This document shows positions 11,329-22,233 of a stretch of DNA of 64,000 bases, piece after piece. Origin of the DNA: Takakia lepidozioides (Eukaryota; Streptophyta; Takakiopsida; Takakiales; Takakiaceae); NCBI GenBank assembly GCA_030704615.1, contig CM060731.1, positions 74,938,756 to 75,002,755 on the forward strand. The letters run 5' to 3'. How positions within the stretch are numbered: position 1 is the first letter of the stretch; each line of letters opens with the position of its first letter. The notes beneath the pieces were generated by a model, which saw only the letters and a program-made list of their open reading frames with translations, was not told the origin of the DNA and made no database searches. A program made the position numbers and the translations under genes.

Positions 11329-11393
11329 AGCATGATTTCGACCCAGAATTGCCTAGGTGGCACTCAGTGCACTATCCAACTAAGCTACCAGCT
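11329..11393 (-). repeat. tRNA-like sequence (SINE head or tRNA pseudogene)
   Basis: The minus strand has a good Pol III A box (TAGCTTAGTTGG) and a degraded B box (GGGTCGAAATC, one T short). A related piece sharing GTAGCTCAGTTGGATA lies at 41745-41790. It cannot be a working tRNA because the T arm is defective. Confidence 0.5.
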
Positions 11394-11490
11394 GGAGAGA
11401 GAGAGAAGACTCCAGCCAAAGCCGGCGTAGCTAAAAGCCACTTCGTCTTACGGCTAATGCCCCTTTTGGGGGGTGGCCCGCTCATGATAG
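11394..11490 (-). repeat. SINE-like unit with (TC)n tail, copy 1
   Basis: On the minus strand about 80 bp of unique sequence, containing CCAAAAGGGGCATTAGCC and CTACGCCGGCTTTGGCTGG, runs into a (TC)n tail (GA on plus) at 11394-11407. A homologous unit with a (TA)n tail and a target-site duplication lies at 36427-36517. Confidence 0.6.
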
Positions 11491-11803
11491 CTTCTAGAAG
11501 CTAGTTGTTGGCAGTATTGCTGACGTTAGTATTAGGGACCGGACCTGCCCTGCATTTCCCATAATTTCTGACCACATTTCACCTAGGCTGCTTTCTATAA
11601 AGGAACGGCAGCCTTTGATCTTGTCAAACTTGTTAGAAATTCATCCAATAAATTAGTAAGTCAATATTAGTAAGGGAACTTGACGGTTACAACAGTTCTC
11701 CTAACACGTAAGAGACAAGCTCGACTTATATGGTAGTGAGGAGAGCTTATTTTATGAATATATAATCTACAATTACATTAGTCTCTATCTATTATTTCTA
11801 TGA

Positions 11804-12690
11804 TGGTATCAGTGCTTCGATAGGTGATAGATAGAGCTTTCTTGATCTTATTGAAATGGGTTTAAATAGGAGAGAGACTAGCAAATCAATGAGATACAAG
11901 ATAAATAAGGCAGATTTATGCAAGTCTAAATGTTAAACATGACTTAGAACTTTGAAGTCCTCAAGATGGCAGATCAAACTCGGAATATAGAGAAGTTGAA
12001 TGGTCCTAACTTCTCCACTTGGAAAATCAGAATGTCATATTTGTTTTTAAAAAACAATTATGGGATTTAGTGATAGGCACGGAAATTAAACCTACAAGTA
12101 TTGTATCTCCCGGAGGAACAAGAGTCAATCCTCCTACTATTGGACAAGGATCAATCTTAGACTGGGATGATAGAGATAGATTTGCTCAAATGCTAATTGT
12201 GGATAGCGTTAAAAATTCACGTCTAGTTCATGCTACATCAAGTGATACTGCTCATGAAAATTGGTCAGAAATACACAAGATGTATCAAAATTCAGATATG
12301 ATGAATAAACTTTCTACGTAAAAAATATGTTAACTTTGTTATGAATGAAGGTGGTGATGTCCTCACCCACATTCATGAATTTAAGTTACTCATTGAGCAA
12401 TTGGCTTCATACTAATGAAGATAAGGTTCAAACTCTCCTTGGGAGTCTTCCCGATTCTTTTGATCTAGTAGTCATGAGTCTAGAGAACACCATAGGACTG
12501 ACTTTTCAAAACGTGTTAGCTAGGTTAATGCAAAAAAACATGCGTCGAAATAAATCTAAGAATTCCACATACAGTGAGGAACCACAACATTATGGGTTGG
12601 CAAAAGACTTCCATACAAGGGTCAGTCCAATAAACCTCATGGTGCAAACACCAGGAGGACGAATGAGAATTATACTTCATAAATAAAACC
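11804..12690 (+). pseudogene. Ty1/copia 5' part: primer-binding site and gag
   Basis: TGGTATCAGTGC (11804-11815) resembles the initiator-Met primer-binding site of plant copia elements. The gag frame starts at the ATG at 11966 (IEKLNGPNFSTWKIR, a UBN2-type gag start), shifts frame near 12040 in an A/T run, and continues as LWDLVIGTEIKP to SDMMNK. It shifts again after 12320 and fades by 12690 (LLGSLPDSFD near 12440). It is close to the gag copies at 36.1-37.0 kb, which lack the first frameshift. The upstream LTR is not clearly bounded. Confidence 0.8.
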
Positions 12691-12699
12691 AAATTATAC

Positions 12700-14580
12700 T
12701 TAGCCGGCCAGATTAGGCCAGAAAAGATGGATCACATGTAATTACTACAAGACACCGTATCACACCAAAATGAGTGAAGTATTTAAGGGATCTCAAATCG
12801 GGAAAGGTCAAAGCTAGTCAAAACCAAGTTGGTCAAAACCAAGCAGGACAAGTCCCAGAAACCCATTAATTATTTATGACGTTTGCGTAATCAAATAAAA
12901 AATGGCTCTCTGAGTCTTCTTTCCTTGTATAGTCTCAATGAGCCTTTCCGGTTTCTTTCTCTGCCTCGGAGTACTCCACTATTTCATCATATGGCAAGTA
13001 AGACCCAGATTGTTGATCTCCACTGGGAGATGAACTAGTAGCTATGAGTGGTGCTCCCACTGTTGAACTAACTCCTGAATTACTCACTGTTGAGCTAATT
13101 CCTGAATTACTTGGTCGTGATGCTAGGACTATTTCAGCTGGGGAAATCCCACTACTGGAGGCTGTACTTGGGATTGACCTCTCAATGGAAGTCTCATGTC
13201 TATTCTTGGATATTGTCTAAAGAAGGTGAGATCCAATACTAACTCTTGTTCTTCTCTTAGACCATTAATCCCTGATTCTTCTGACTATGAGAATGTATCG
13301 TCTTCTATAAACTTAACATCTCGGGAAATTAGTACAATGTTGTCTTATTTCTTTAACAGTCTATACCCTTTGCTTTCCTCGCTGTACCCCAAGAATATAC
13401 ATTCTACAGATCGCAGGTCTAACTTCTTTCTTAAATCCTTATGAACTTGAGCATAAGCTTTGCACCCAAATACCCTTAAATGAGAAAGGTTTGGTTTTAA
13501 TCATATCCATTTATCTATAGGTGTTTTATGATCCTCTATTGCTTTGGTAGGAGACCTATTTTGTAAGTAACTTGCTGTAAGAATGGCCTCTCCCCAAAAA
13601 GACTTACTAAGACCTGAATGGTGTAACATAGACAATACTGCCCCTATCAAGTGTGTCCTATTCTTTCTTTCGAAGACACCGTTCTGTTGTGGGGTCCTTG
13701 CTTATACACTAAACTGCCTTTTTATCCCATGTTCTTGACAAAAGATATTAAATTGTGTAGACCTATATTCGCCTCCATTGTTTGACCTCAAGACTTTTAT
13801 CAGAATTTATCTTAGAACTTACTAGTTTGGTTCTCTACCAACTGTTTATAGAGTTTAAATTTTTTGAAAACCTGAGATTTATGTCTTAATAGATAGACTA
13901 CTATGTATCGGGACCAATAGTTAATAAAGGTAGCAAAGAACTTAAATCCCCCCTGTGTGGCGTTTTACAACGGGCCACATATGTCAGAGTGAACTAATTC
14001 TAATAGGTCAGACGTTCGTGTTCCTCCCTCTGTTGGAATTTTCTCTCGTGTCTGACGGTTTACCCTACATTATGCATAACTGACAAAAAGGAAGAGTCTT
14101 TACATCATATTTATCAATTCCCTCTACCATGGAGTTTCGCATTAATTGATGCATTCTCTCTGGTTTATGTGCCCTAATCTCTTATGCCAAAGATCTGTGC
14201 AACTATTAGTTAGAACTGTCATAGCTTCGTGGTGTGTGACTTATGCGGACTCTCATAATTTGTACAAGTCACTTTCTAATCCACACTTTGCTATCTGAAT
14301 TCCTCCTGAATTTCTTAGCAGACAATATCCCTTTTTGACAGTCATCTCTCCTCATGATGAATCAACTGCTTAATCGAAAATAGGTTTTTCTTTAACCCTG
14401 GAACATGTAAGACCTTTGGAATTTCTTTTGTCTCTCCACTTCAGTATAATAATTAATTGACACATCTCTGTGACCCTCTATTTTATGAGTTGTATTATCA
14501 CGCAAATAAACTACCTGTCCATTCTGACAGGACTGATAGTTTGTGAATGAGGTTATGTTGTAGGCTCTGTGACCCCACTA
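12700..14580 (-). pseudogene. Ty1/copia pol remnant (integrase to RT linker)
   Basis: The minus strand in broken frames gives copia integrase pieces: the C-terminal linker typical of VFLGYSEESKGYR near 13380, the FWGEA-type region near 13600, the PQQNG-type region near 13690 and the SDNGGE-type region near 13780. There are many stops. It is downstream of, and probably the same element as, the gag at 14582-15335. Confidence 0.7.
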
Positions 14581-14581
14581 T

Positions 14582-15335
14582 CTATGTACCAACTTGTCTA
14601 TGCAACACTGATGTAGTCATTGCAATGACCACATATAGCTTATTATCTGTTACTGCTATGTTACAATGTCTGGCTGTAGGAGCTTCTTTCTCTAATCTTG
14701 TCCTACAATCTTTAATCATATGACCATAGTTCTCGGCACTTGCAAAGAAACATTTAATTTGATTTTTTTTTCCCATAATTGTTATTATTACTAGTTTTGC
14801 TTACAGTGTCAGCACTGCCTTGAGAAGAGTTAGATTGGTAGGTTTTCTTATTCTTAAACCCATACCTCTTCCCTACTAACAAACGAGTTGACGATCCAGA
14901 AGGTGCTTCTAAGTTTTTCATTAGAAATTCTTCATGCAATAGGTCTGTTATTAAATATTGAAGAGAGAGTCCAAGTTGTCTACGTAACGAACTAATGAGT
15001 GTTGTGTAGTTTCTAACGCTATGAATATGTTTCGTGACATTCTCTCCTTCTCTCATCTTTAATGTTTGTAGCTTATCTTTAAGAAACATCTTAGTCACAG
15101 CATCGTGGGATTCAAAGAGCCTCTTTAGCTCTTCCCATGCTTCATGAGAAGACCCACATGACATGACATGAGACACAATGCTATTTTCTAAGCAGTTGTT
15201 GATTATACAGAGACAAGGGACATCCCTTTCCTCCCAATGGTCGACACTACCAGCCCCAGTGGCTGGTAGAGCTGTAGCACATGCGGCCGCAACGAGTTTC
15301 ACTTCTTGACCATCTATTGTCTTGGCTTGCGCCAT
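14582..15335 (-). pseudogene. Ty1/copia gag
   Basis: An open minus frame runs from about 15335 (MAQAKTIDGQEVKL) to 14754 with a gag UBN2-type core (SHEAWEELKRLFESHD, LKMREGENVTKHI). A frameshift leads into a degraded zinc knuckle (CFFA...GHMIKDC) at 14700-14765. The usual N-terminal YxxWK segment is missing, so the copy has an internal deletion. Confidence 0.75.
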
Positions 15336-15430
15336 TGATCTAGGCACCCGAAGCTTCTCTAGTTTTTCATTTTGTGACCTTCGTCTATTCTGGCAGTATG
15401 TGACAAATGCTAAGTTAAGACTATTAACCC

Positions 15431-15605
15431 GCTCTGATACCATGTAAATAATATACACAGGTCTTATCCACTATAGAACTGAACTCAGACTCTCATCAGA
15501 GACAATGTGTAATCTATATATTATAATCCATCGGAGAAGAAGCTTATACCTCTTAATATCTTTAGAGACTACCTTTAGCTATCTAGGTCTTCATATTTTC
15601 TTTTA
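15431..15605 (-). repeat. Ty1/copia 5' LTR end and primer-binding site
   Basis: Read on minus, the sequence ends ...TATTATTTACA followed by TGGTATCAGAGC (15431-15442), complementary to initiator Met-tRNA. The LTR body (15443 to about 15605) matches the LTR at 18347-18584, but is shortened by an internal deletion. Confidence 0.7.
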
Positions 15606-15945
15606 AAATGGATCCATCCTTCTTCAAGCAATCCCCGAGTCAAAATGGACCCACAGTCAGGGGGAGTTCGACCTCAACAACTTCCGCCACCTGTTGTGGA
15701 ATAGTCATCCCTTCCATGCTTTCAATGAGCCGTGAAGGGGGGGTTTTCTTTGTCTTGTCTCCCGGCTGGGAGAGACACTAGGTTCTATTGGAGACCAGCA
15801 GGGTTGACGAAAAGGTCGAACTGATGACTGTTATACTGGACATCTTAAAGAAAAGTCTTCATGTTCTCCCCCTACAATAGTATCTTCTACTGCAGCCAAG
15901 CCTAGAGTAGACCTAGCGGCTAAGGGGACAGAACCCACAATATGA

Positions 15946-16450
15946 ATGTGTGAGAGGGTTCAAAGACCCTACAGTTATAGAAGGACCAATAGTTGGAAGT
16001 GGTGTCTGAAGCCTAAAGCACTTCGATTAACTCGATCTTATTCATTAGATCCAGTCATATGGCCAGAAGCTCTAGAAGGAGCTGGAGCCAATGATTGGAA
16101 GAATGCAATAAACAAAGAGTTGAAGTCATTGGAAAAGAATCAAACCTAGAAATTGACAATCTTGCCTCACAATCGAAAGGCAGTTGGTTGCAAGTGGGTA
16201 TTTAAAATCAAAGCTCAAATCCAAAGTTGTGAAACTTACTTCTATAAGAGTACTATTAGCCTTTGGAGTATATCATGACCTTGATATTCAACAAATGGAT
16301 GTCAAAACAGCCTTTCTGAATGGCCAACTTGACGAGGAAATTTATATGGAGGTTCCCAAATGACTTCCTCCAAAACAAAGAAGTCCAGGTTTAGTGTGCA
16401 AGTTGCAAAAGACATTATATGGTTTACAACAGTCACATGTATGGAATCTT
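15946..16450 (+). pseudogene. Ty1/copia reverse transcriptase fragment
   Basis: Plus-strand pieces in shifting frames: WPEALEGAGANDWKNAINKE then [32 protein letters not shown] and KLQKTLYGL. These are the N-terminal and palm parts of copia RT. The similarity stops at about 16450, where minus-strand RT begins. Confidence 0.75.
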
Positions 16451-16489
16451 TACTTCACTTGACTCAGCACCTTCAAGTCATTGCTGACT

Positions 16490-16740
16490 AATGTTGAGTC
16501 ATCTACATAAACTGCAATTATTACAAACTTGTCTTCTCTTACTTTAATTTGACATAGATATTGTCATGTGCAGAAGATGTCACAAAACCTTCTGACTTGA
16601 GATATCCATTAAATTTCTGAAACCAAGCTCGGTAAGATTGTTTTAACCCGTAGAGAGTTTTCACAAGCTTACACACCAATTGTTCTTGTCCTCTAGCAAT
16701 AAATCCCGTAGGCTGCTCCATTTAAACTTCCTCTTCTAAA
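16490..16740 (-). pseudogene. Ty1/copia reverse transcriptase fragment, inverted
   Basis: The minus frame reads EQPTGFIARGQEQLVCKLVK then TLYGLKQSYRAWFQKF, the copia RT segment downstream of FLNG. It faces the plus-strand RT piece that ends at 16450, so the two form a head-to-head junction of the same domain. Confidence 0.75.
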
Positions 16741-17483
16741 TCCTCATTTACAAAGGTAGTTTTCACGTCCATTTGACATGAAAACATGTATCAAAAGCTT
16801 ACCCAGAGAGAAGCACGAACTTTGTATGCGATGGATGTGAATTGCAGATCGCCCAACAGATTAATGTTGTTTAGAAGTGGTCACATCGAGCGTAGCTCAG
16901 AGTTTGTTGTTTTATCTCTAGCTAACCCTAATCAGAGGGAGTGTAGGGAATAGATCAGGGTTAAAGCCTAGAATATCTTACTGGATAGTAGGTGAAAGAT
17001 CACACTTGAAAGAACATGACTCTACATAGGATTGCACCTCTTCAATGTGAAGGGACTTAAGTGCTTAGTAGCACTTCTTTAATTAGAAAGAGATTTACTT
17101 CTTCTCTCATCTCTCTCATGCACACTCTTGTATGATCTCTGTTATATCAGACACTATGTGCTTTGGTTTTTATTTCTCTTGAATTTGCCCTTACTTTTAG
17201 CAAACAAGGCAACATTTTTACCTGAAGAACTTTTTCATGTTTGTCTCATGGTGGACTCCTGTAATATTTTGCCAAGTAATTCAACAAGAGTTTAATATGG
17301 AGTAACTACTACTATGAGTAATAACAAATGGTCGCCAAGAAGGTGGGAGTGAAGCAAGGAACAACGTAACCGGCATTAATTTAGGGATGACTAGTCCTGC
17401 CACAACAGCCTCATCTAACGCACCTTACCACTCTTCAAGGAAGTCAGTCACAAAAATAGAAAAGAAAGATGGATTAAGCTCAG

Positions 17484-18280
17484 TCAAGAGAAATACTTAC
17501 GAGAAGTAGTGCATAAATTTAAGATGAAAAGTTGTAAACCAATAAATACACCTTTCGAAGTAGACATTAGATTGTCTAAAGAAGAATGTCCAGCCACAGA
17601 GAAGGAGAGACTCACAATGGTAAACATTTCATATGCTAATGCCATTGGAAGTGTCATGTACAGTACAGTCTGTACGAGATTTGATTGTGCCTTTGCCATC
17701 GGCTGTTTGGCGCAATTCCTATCGAATCCAAGTCCGAGCCATTGGACCAAAACAAAGAGAGTCCTAAGATTTTAAAGTACCAGAAAGTTGAAGGAGGGTC
17801 CGACATCTTGCAAGGATATTCTGATGCTGATTAGGCGGGAGAAATCGATACACAAAGGTCCACTTCCGCTTATTGCTTTACAATTGCAGGAGGAGCCATT
17901 AGTTGGGCACGTAAAAAGCAACGGTTTGTAGCATTATCGAGCACAGAAGCTGAATACATGGCTTTATCAAAGGCAACAGCAGAGGCTATTTGGTTACGAC
18001 GCTTACTGAAGGATTTGGGGTTTCCACAGTTGTTGCCAACTATAATTAGGGCAGACAATCAGAGTGCCATAGCACTTAGTATAAATCCTAAATTTCATGC
18101 AAAAAATAAACATATAGATATCCAAGATCACTACATAAGGGATCAAGTCAAAGAAGGAGAAATCATCTTGAAGTATGTTTCTACTACGAAGATGGTAGGT
18201 GGTTTTTTTTACCAAAAGCGTCAATGCAGAAAAACACTTGTTCTGTGTTCAGAAGTTAGGTCTTTGGATGAAAGCTAGAG
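17484..18280 (+). pseudogene. Ty1/copia RNase H region
   Basis: Plus-strand frames read KPINTPFEVDIRLSKEECP, then ADWAG near 17830, WARKKQRFVALSSTEAEYMA and IRADNQSAIALSINPKFH, the standard 3' end of copia pol. Two frameshifts are needed. It leads into a polypurine tract TTTTAGTGGGAG (18335-18346) and an LTR. Confidence 0.8.
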
Positions 18281-18346
18281 AGGATGACCAGAATGCTCAT
18301 GAAGAATGACATATGTCTAATTTACCTATCTAAGTTTTAGTGGGAG

Positions 18347-18584
18347 TAAAAGAAGATATGAAAACCTAGATAGCTAAAGGCAGTCTCTAAAGATCTTAAG
18401 AGGTACAACCTTTGAAGTAGTGTAGTCTTTCGTATTTGGATAGAGGTTGCATAAAGGATTCGCTTTGATTGTAAGGAAGAACTTCTTCTTTGATGGATTA
18501 TAATATATAGATTACACATTGTCTCTGATGAGAGTCTGAATAGATTCAGTTCTATAGTGGATAGGATCTTGTATATTATTTACA
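18347..18584 (+). repeat. Ty1/copia 3' LTR
   Basis: Starts after the PPT and ends ...TATTATTTACA. It matches the LTR at 15443-15605, including ATTATAATATATAGATTACA and GTTCTATAGTGGATA. It abuts the miniature LTR element directly. Confidence 0.7.
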
Positions 18585-18729
18585 TGTTGGAGGTGTCAAG
18601 GCTATAGCCCTTACACGACACTCTGAGAACAGAAGAGGATGGGAAGCTCAATGGTAGAGCACCCCACCAGAATGGGGGAGGTCCTAGGTTCAATCCTTAG
18701 CCCGACCGTACGCCGGTGGTTTTCCAACA
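18585..18729 (+). repeat. Left LTR of the TRIM
   Basis: 145 bp with TGTTGGA/TCCAACA ends; contains the tRNA-like segment 18637-18707 in its centre. Confidence 0.82.
18637..18707 (+). ncRNA. tRNA-like domain in left LTR
   Basis: 71 nt folding as a cloverleaf. Acceptor GGATGGG pairs with CCCGACC (6 of 7). D-stem GCTC/GAGC. Anticodon-like stem CCCCA/TGGGG. T-arm loop TTCAATC. The B box is GGTTCAATCC. The anticodon loop is irregular, so it is a Pol III promoter-like relic, not a working tRNA. Confidence 0.65.
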
Positions 18730-18742
18730 TGGTATCAGAGCC
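18730..18742 (+). other. Primer-binding site of the TRIM
   Basis: TGGTATCAGAGCC, complementary to the 3' end of plant initiator Met-tRNA, directly after the left LTR. Confidence 0.85.
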
Positions 18743-18796
18743 AAGGTTGTGGCGGTGGTCAGAATGGGTGGGCATTAGTTATAAGGGCTATGCCTT

Positions 18797-18805
18797 GAGG
18801 GGGTG
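18797..18805 (+). other. Polypurine tract of the TRIM
   Basis: GAGGGGGTG immediately precedes the TGTTGGA start of the right LTR. Confidence 0.7.
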
Positions 18806-18950
18806 TGTTGGAGATGTCAAGGCTATAGCCCTTGCATGACACTGTGAGATCAGAAGAGGACGGGTAGCTCAGTGGTAGAGCACCCCACCGGAATGGGGGA
18901 GGTCCTAGGTTCAATCCCTGGCCCAACCATACGCCAGTGGTTTTCCAACA
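18806..18950 (+). repeat. Right LTR of the TRIM
   Basis: 145 bp with the same ends as the left LTR; contains the tRNA-like segment 18858-18928. Confidence 0.82.
18858..18928 (+). ncRNA. tRNA-like domain in right LTR
   Basis: The better preserved copy. A box TAGCTCAGTGG, perfect D-stem GCTC/GAGC around AGTGGTA, T-stem CTAGG/CCTGG around TTCAATC, B box GGTTCAATCC. The acceptor pairs 5 of 7. The anticodon loop position reads GGA without the usual T33. Confidence 0.68.
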
Positions 18951-19690
18951 TATTTGAAGTAGGTGGTCATGAGTGAAGCCATCGTCCCCCTCTCCTTTAT
19001 ATGTCATATCTGTCATCTTACCAGTTTCCTGAAAGATGACATCTCTGGAGATGACAACCGTCCGCATCAGCCTGTAGCCTTTGCTTTCCTCACTGTATCC
19101 CAGAAAAACACATTCTTCGTATTTGGAATCTAGCTTCTTTCAGGTGTCCCCAGGGATAAGTGCAAATGCAACACAACCAAACACTCGAAGGTGTGTCACA
19201 CTTGGTTTGCATCCGTGCCATAGTTCATATGGAGTCTTATTAATGTTGACTGCCTTTGTGGGCTGCCTATTTTGTAGATATGCAGCCGTAAGCACTGCCT
19301 CCCCCCAAAAGGCTCCAGACAAACCTGCAACGTGTAACATGCTCAAGACAGCTTCCACAAGCGTTCGATTTTTCCGTTTTGAGACACCATTTTGTTGTGG
19401 TGTATAAGAAACATAAATTGTTTTAAGATGCCATGTTCTTGGCAAAACTCATTGAAGTCATTAGACTTGTACTCGCCTCCGTTGTCACTTCGTAGTGTTT
19501 GGATTCGTCTTCCCACTTGATTTTCAACCATGGCCTTGTACTTTTGAAATGTTGAGAAGGCTTGTGATTTGTTCCATAGAAGGTAAATCACGGTGTATCT
19601 GTAATCATTAATGAATGTGATGAAGTACATGAATCTTCTGTGTGTGGCTGATTGCATTGGACCACATATGTCCGTATGCACCAGCTCAAG
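18951..19690 (-). pseudogene. Ty1/copia integrase fragment
   Basis: Minus-strand frames: HTDICGPMQSATHRRFMYFI, TLRSDNGGEYKSNDF, PQQNGVSKRKNRTLVEA, GAFWGEAVLTAAYLQNRQP, then VVISRDVIFQETG. One frameshift lies near 19430. It is truncated at 18951 by the TRIM element. Confidence 0.85.
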
Positions 19691-19739
19691 AGGAAAACTA
19701 GCTCTTGTTCCTCCCTCATTCGGGAATGTTTCTCTAAAT

Positions 19740-20013
19740 TAAAGGAGGGAATTGCTTATTGTCCAAAAATGGGCATTTGCTTGCAACCTGCAAGATGGAA
19801 AGTGACTTGTACAAGCTAGGGATCTCGAAAATGCCAAGCGAGATTCATGCTAATGTTGTAAGCTCAGACTCTACCGCAAATCTATGGCATGAAAGGTTAG
19901 GGCATGTAAGCCAAGGCCGCCTACAAACTTTGATTCACAAAAATATGGTCAATGGACTAGATCTAAGTGACATCAAGACTTTTCAGTTTTGTAGGTCTTG
20001 TGACGTTGTTTGA
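19740..20013 (+). pseudogene. Ty1/copia GAG-pre-integrase fragment, inverted to its neighbour
   Basis: The plus frame reads LLATCKMESDLYKLGISKMP then LWHERLGHVSQGRL. In an intact element this segment directly precedes the integrase that here lies on the minus strand at 19140-19690, so the two parts of one pol are now back to back. Confidence 0.8.
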
Positions 20014-20019
20014 TGGATT

Positions 20020-20663
20020 TGCGCATCAGTGGTAGCTTTGGTTTGCCAGAAGTGGTTTGAGAGTTTGTGGTGCAACACTTTGGATTTGGTCCATTTTTGA
20101 ATATGGACCTTTGTATGGCTAATTGAATCAGCAGCTTGTTTATTGGCTTCACCGGTGAGAGTGGCTAAGAGATTACGTATTGGTCGGGGTGCAGGGGGGT
20201 TTGGGACAGGGTGAATAAACCAGAATGGGTGAGTGTGGGCAATGTGGATAGGGTCGTCCGTAGGATAGACTTTGGGTTTAGTGGCGCCAAGTTGGGCGAG
20301 TAGATCCGCTTCCTCATTACCTTGGATGCTAGTGTGGGAGCGGACTTTGAGGAATTGGATTGTGTCCCGAAGTATTACTAGTCCTTATAGGAAACGCAAA
20401 TGCGATAATGAGACATAAATGTTGTGCATGTTCAAGGGGTGTCCGTCTAGTGGTTTGTATAAGTCGATGATTATTACATTTATTTTGCTGCTGGAAATTG
20501 CCACCCATATGTGGACCATGCGCCTATCCTTGCCAACTGGCAGAACCCTGCGTTCCCACTTGATTGACGCCCAACTAGTCTTGTGGAGCTTTGAATGATC
20601 CCTATCGCCGCCTGAAGATTCCAACACTGCAACATGGAATGGTTCTTCCCCCAATAACCACAT
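20020..20663 (-). pseudogene. LINE-type RNase H remnant
   Basis: The minus strand near 20300-20370 reads FLKVRSHTSIQGNEEADLLA, the C-terminal signature of RNase H domains in plant LINEs. The frame upstream (20385-20663) has little recognisable similarity and may be the eroded first half of the domain. Confidence 0.55.
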
Positions 20664-20669
20664 TTATTA

Positions 20670-22110
20670 TCCACTGTGTTAGATACAATTTGAGGTGAAG
20701 GACACTCAATAGTAATATGCCCAATTCTTCAAATTTCCTCGCCAATGCCATGATCACATCCTCCTGAGGTCCTAGGGCTGGTAATGCCAACGGTTTAAGT
20801 ACCTTCTCCTCCACTGACACCGGGGCATACATGCCTATAGCTGCAGTTGCTATGGGGGGGGGGTACGGCCTAAGGTGACCCTGCTCCAAAGTAGGCATCC
20901 CAAGTTCCTCCAATCATGGATGAAGGAGGCGCAGGCATATGCTAAGTTGTGACATGAATTGTTTCCCGTTTGGCTCGATTAATATAAGCTTGGAGGTCAT
21001 CTGGTGCAGCCTCTTTCACAAATCTTACCAACTCGTGGGGACGCAACCCTTCAATGAATAAACCCATCTGCATATGGTCAGGGATTGCATGATTGTTCCA
21101 TCTCCTCAGAATATCCTCCAGCCTTCCGGCATAAGAATCAATAGACTCTCTGGGGCAATCTGAATCCGAGTGAGCTGCTCCCTAAGTCGATCAGCAAATC
21201 CCAAAGGTCCAAACAGTACCTGCACAAAGGCGGTCTTCAATGCATTCCAATCGGCATTAAAGGTATCGTGAGGTTGTCAATCGTACCACTGAACACCAAA
21301 TCACGCAAGATACCAGGAAAAATGGTCCTCCAATCTTTAGCAATTTTTGTGTTATTAGCTATATTAGCAGTGATAAATTATGCAAGATGACTGTCTGGGT
21401 CAGAACTCAGAACCCTGCCGACCATTAAACGTAGGTAAAGGATTGCTGGTTCTGCACAAGATTAATGGCTATAGGCACAGGTTGAAGAGCCACAGAAATG
21501 GGTATTGGTGGAGGAGGTGGTGCTCCTATTCCAGCCATAGCTCCTACTAGAGATGGTAGATTAAACAAAGGTGCCAATGAATAAGTTTGTGGATGTACTT
21601 ACTGTTGGTGATGCTGCCTTCTAGCCCGCACTAATGCTCGGTCAGCTCTAGCCCAGCTAGCTTGATGAGCTGCTCTCGTCGGAGACTCCTTCATCCCCCA
21701 TCCTTCCCTTCTGTTCACTTCCACAAAAACTTTCAATCGGGCCAGCACTGCTTCTATGGACACCTCAGTGTTCTTATTTAAATCAATTCCCAATTCAGTC
21801 AACCAATAGATCACCAACACTACTCCAAGAGGCAAGCATCCGATAATTTACTCAACATTATCTCGCTTCTCTCCCTTCCAATTCTCAGTCAATTTAACAT
21901 TATCAGGCCGTTCAATTGGTGGATTGACAAGAACCTCGTGGTTTCTAAATTCATGGTGATCCCTTCGATAATGGTTCTTAGGACGACAATAAAGGCACTT
22001 AGTATGATCTGGTGGTCGCTCTCTTTCTCACTTGGACTTCCCGTCATTAGACTCACAAACAAGGATTTAAATATACTTATCCAAATGTCAAATTTAACAT
22101 AAACTGTTAT
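20670..22110 (-). pseudogene. Ty3/gypsy gag remnant
   Basis: Minus-strand pieces include RLEDILRRWNNHAIPDHMQM and LFIEGLRPHELVRFVKEA around 21000-21130, the retrotransposon gag core. Proline-rich and leucine-rich pieces lie at 20602-20913 and 21599-21835. It is frameshifted repeatedly. It shares orientation with the Asp-type PBS at 22217. Confidence 0.7.
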
Positions 22111-22216
22111 TTCCCCGTTCAATCCTGATCCACTATGACAGTCTATATTATACTCACAACAACGATGGTATTACTATTATAATTAGAAATCTGATCTAGC
22201 TTATTGCCTAGTCTTT

Positions 22217-22233
22217 CCGCGGCAGTGGCGCCA
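22217..22233 (-). other. Asp-type primer-binding site of gypsy element
   Basis: The minus strand reads TGGCGCCACTGCCGCGG, close to the complement of the tRNA-Asp 3' end used by many plant gypsy elements. It stands just upstream of the gag remnant. Confidence 0.6.

Larger units (their letters stand above)
18585..18950 (+). mobile_element. Miniature LTR element (TRIM) with tRNA-like LTRs
   Basis: Complete 366-bp element. The left LTR is 18585-18729 and the right LTR 18806-18950, each exactly 145 bp, each TGTTGGA...TCCAACA. They differ at about 14 positions (about 10%). The 76-bp interior has only the two priming signals: TGGTATCAGAGCC (18730-18742, initiator-Met PBS) right after the left LTR, and a G-rich PPT (GAGGGGGTG, 18797-18805) right before the right LTR. 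It has no coding capacity, so it would move in trans using copia proteins. Each LTR holds a tRNA-like cloverleaf with A and B boxes. The left side abuts a copia LTR end and the right side a copia integrase fragment; no clean 5-bp target duplication was found (TATTT occurs on both sides but offset). Confidence 0.82.

Noticed and set aside
18637-18928. Two funct­ional tRNA genes
   Set aside because: The anticodon loops lack T33 and the acceptor stems have mismatches; both lie at fixed positions inside LTRs.
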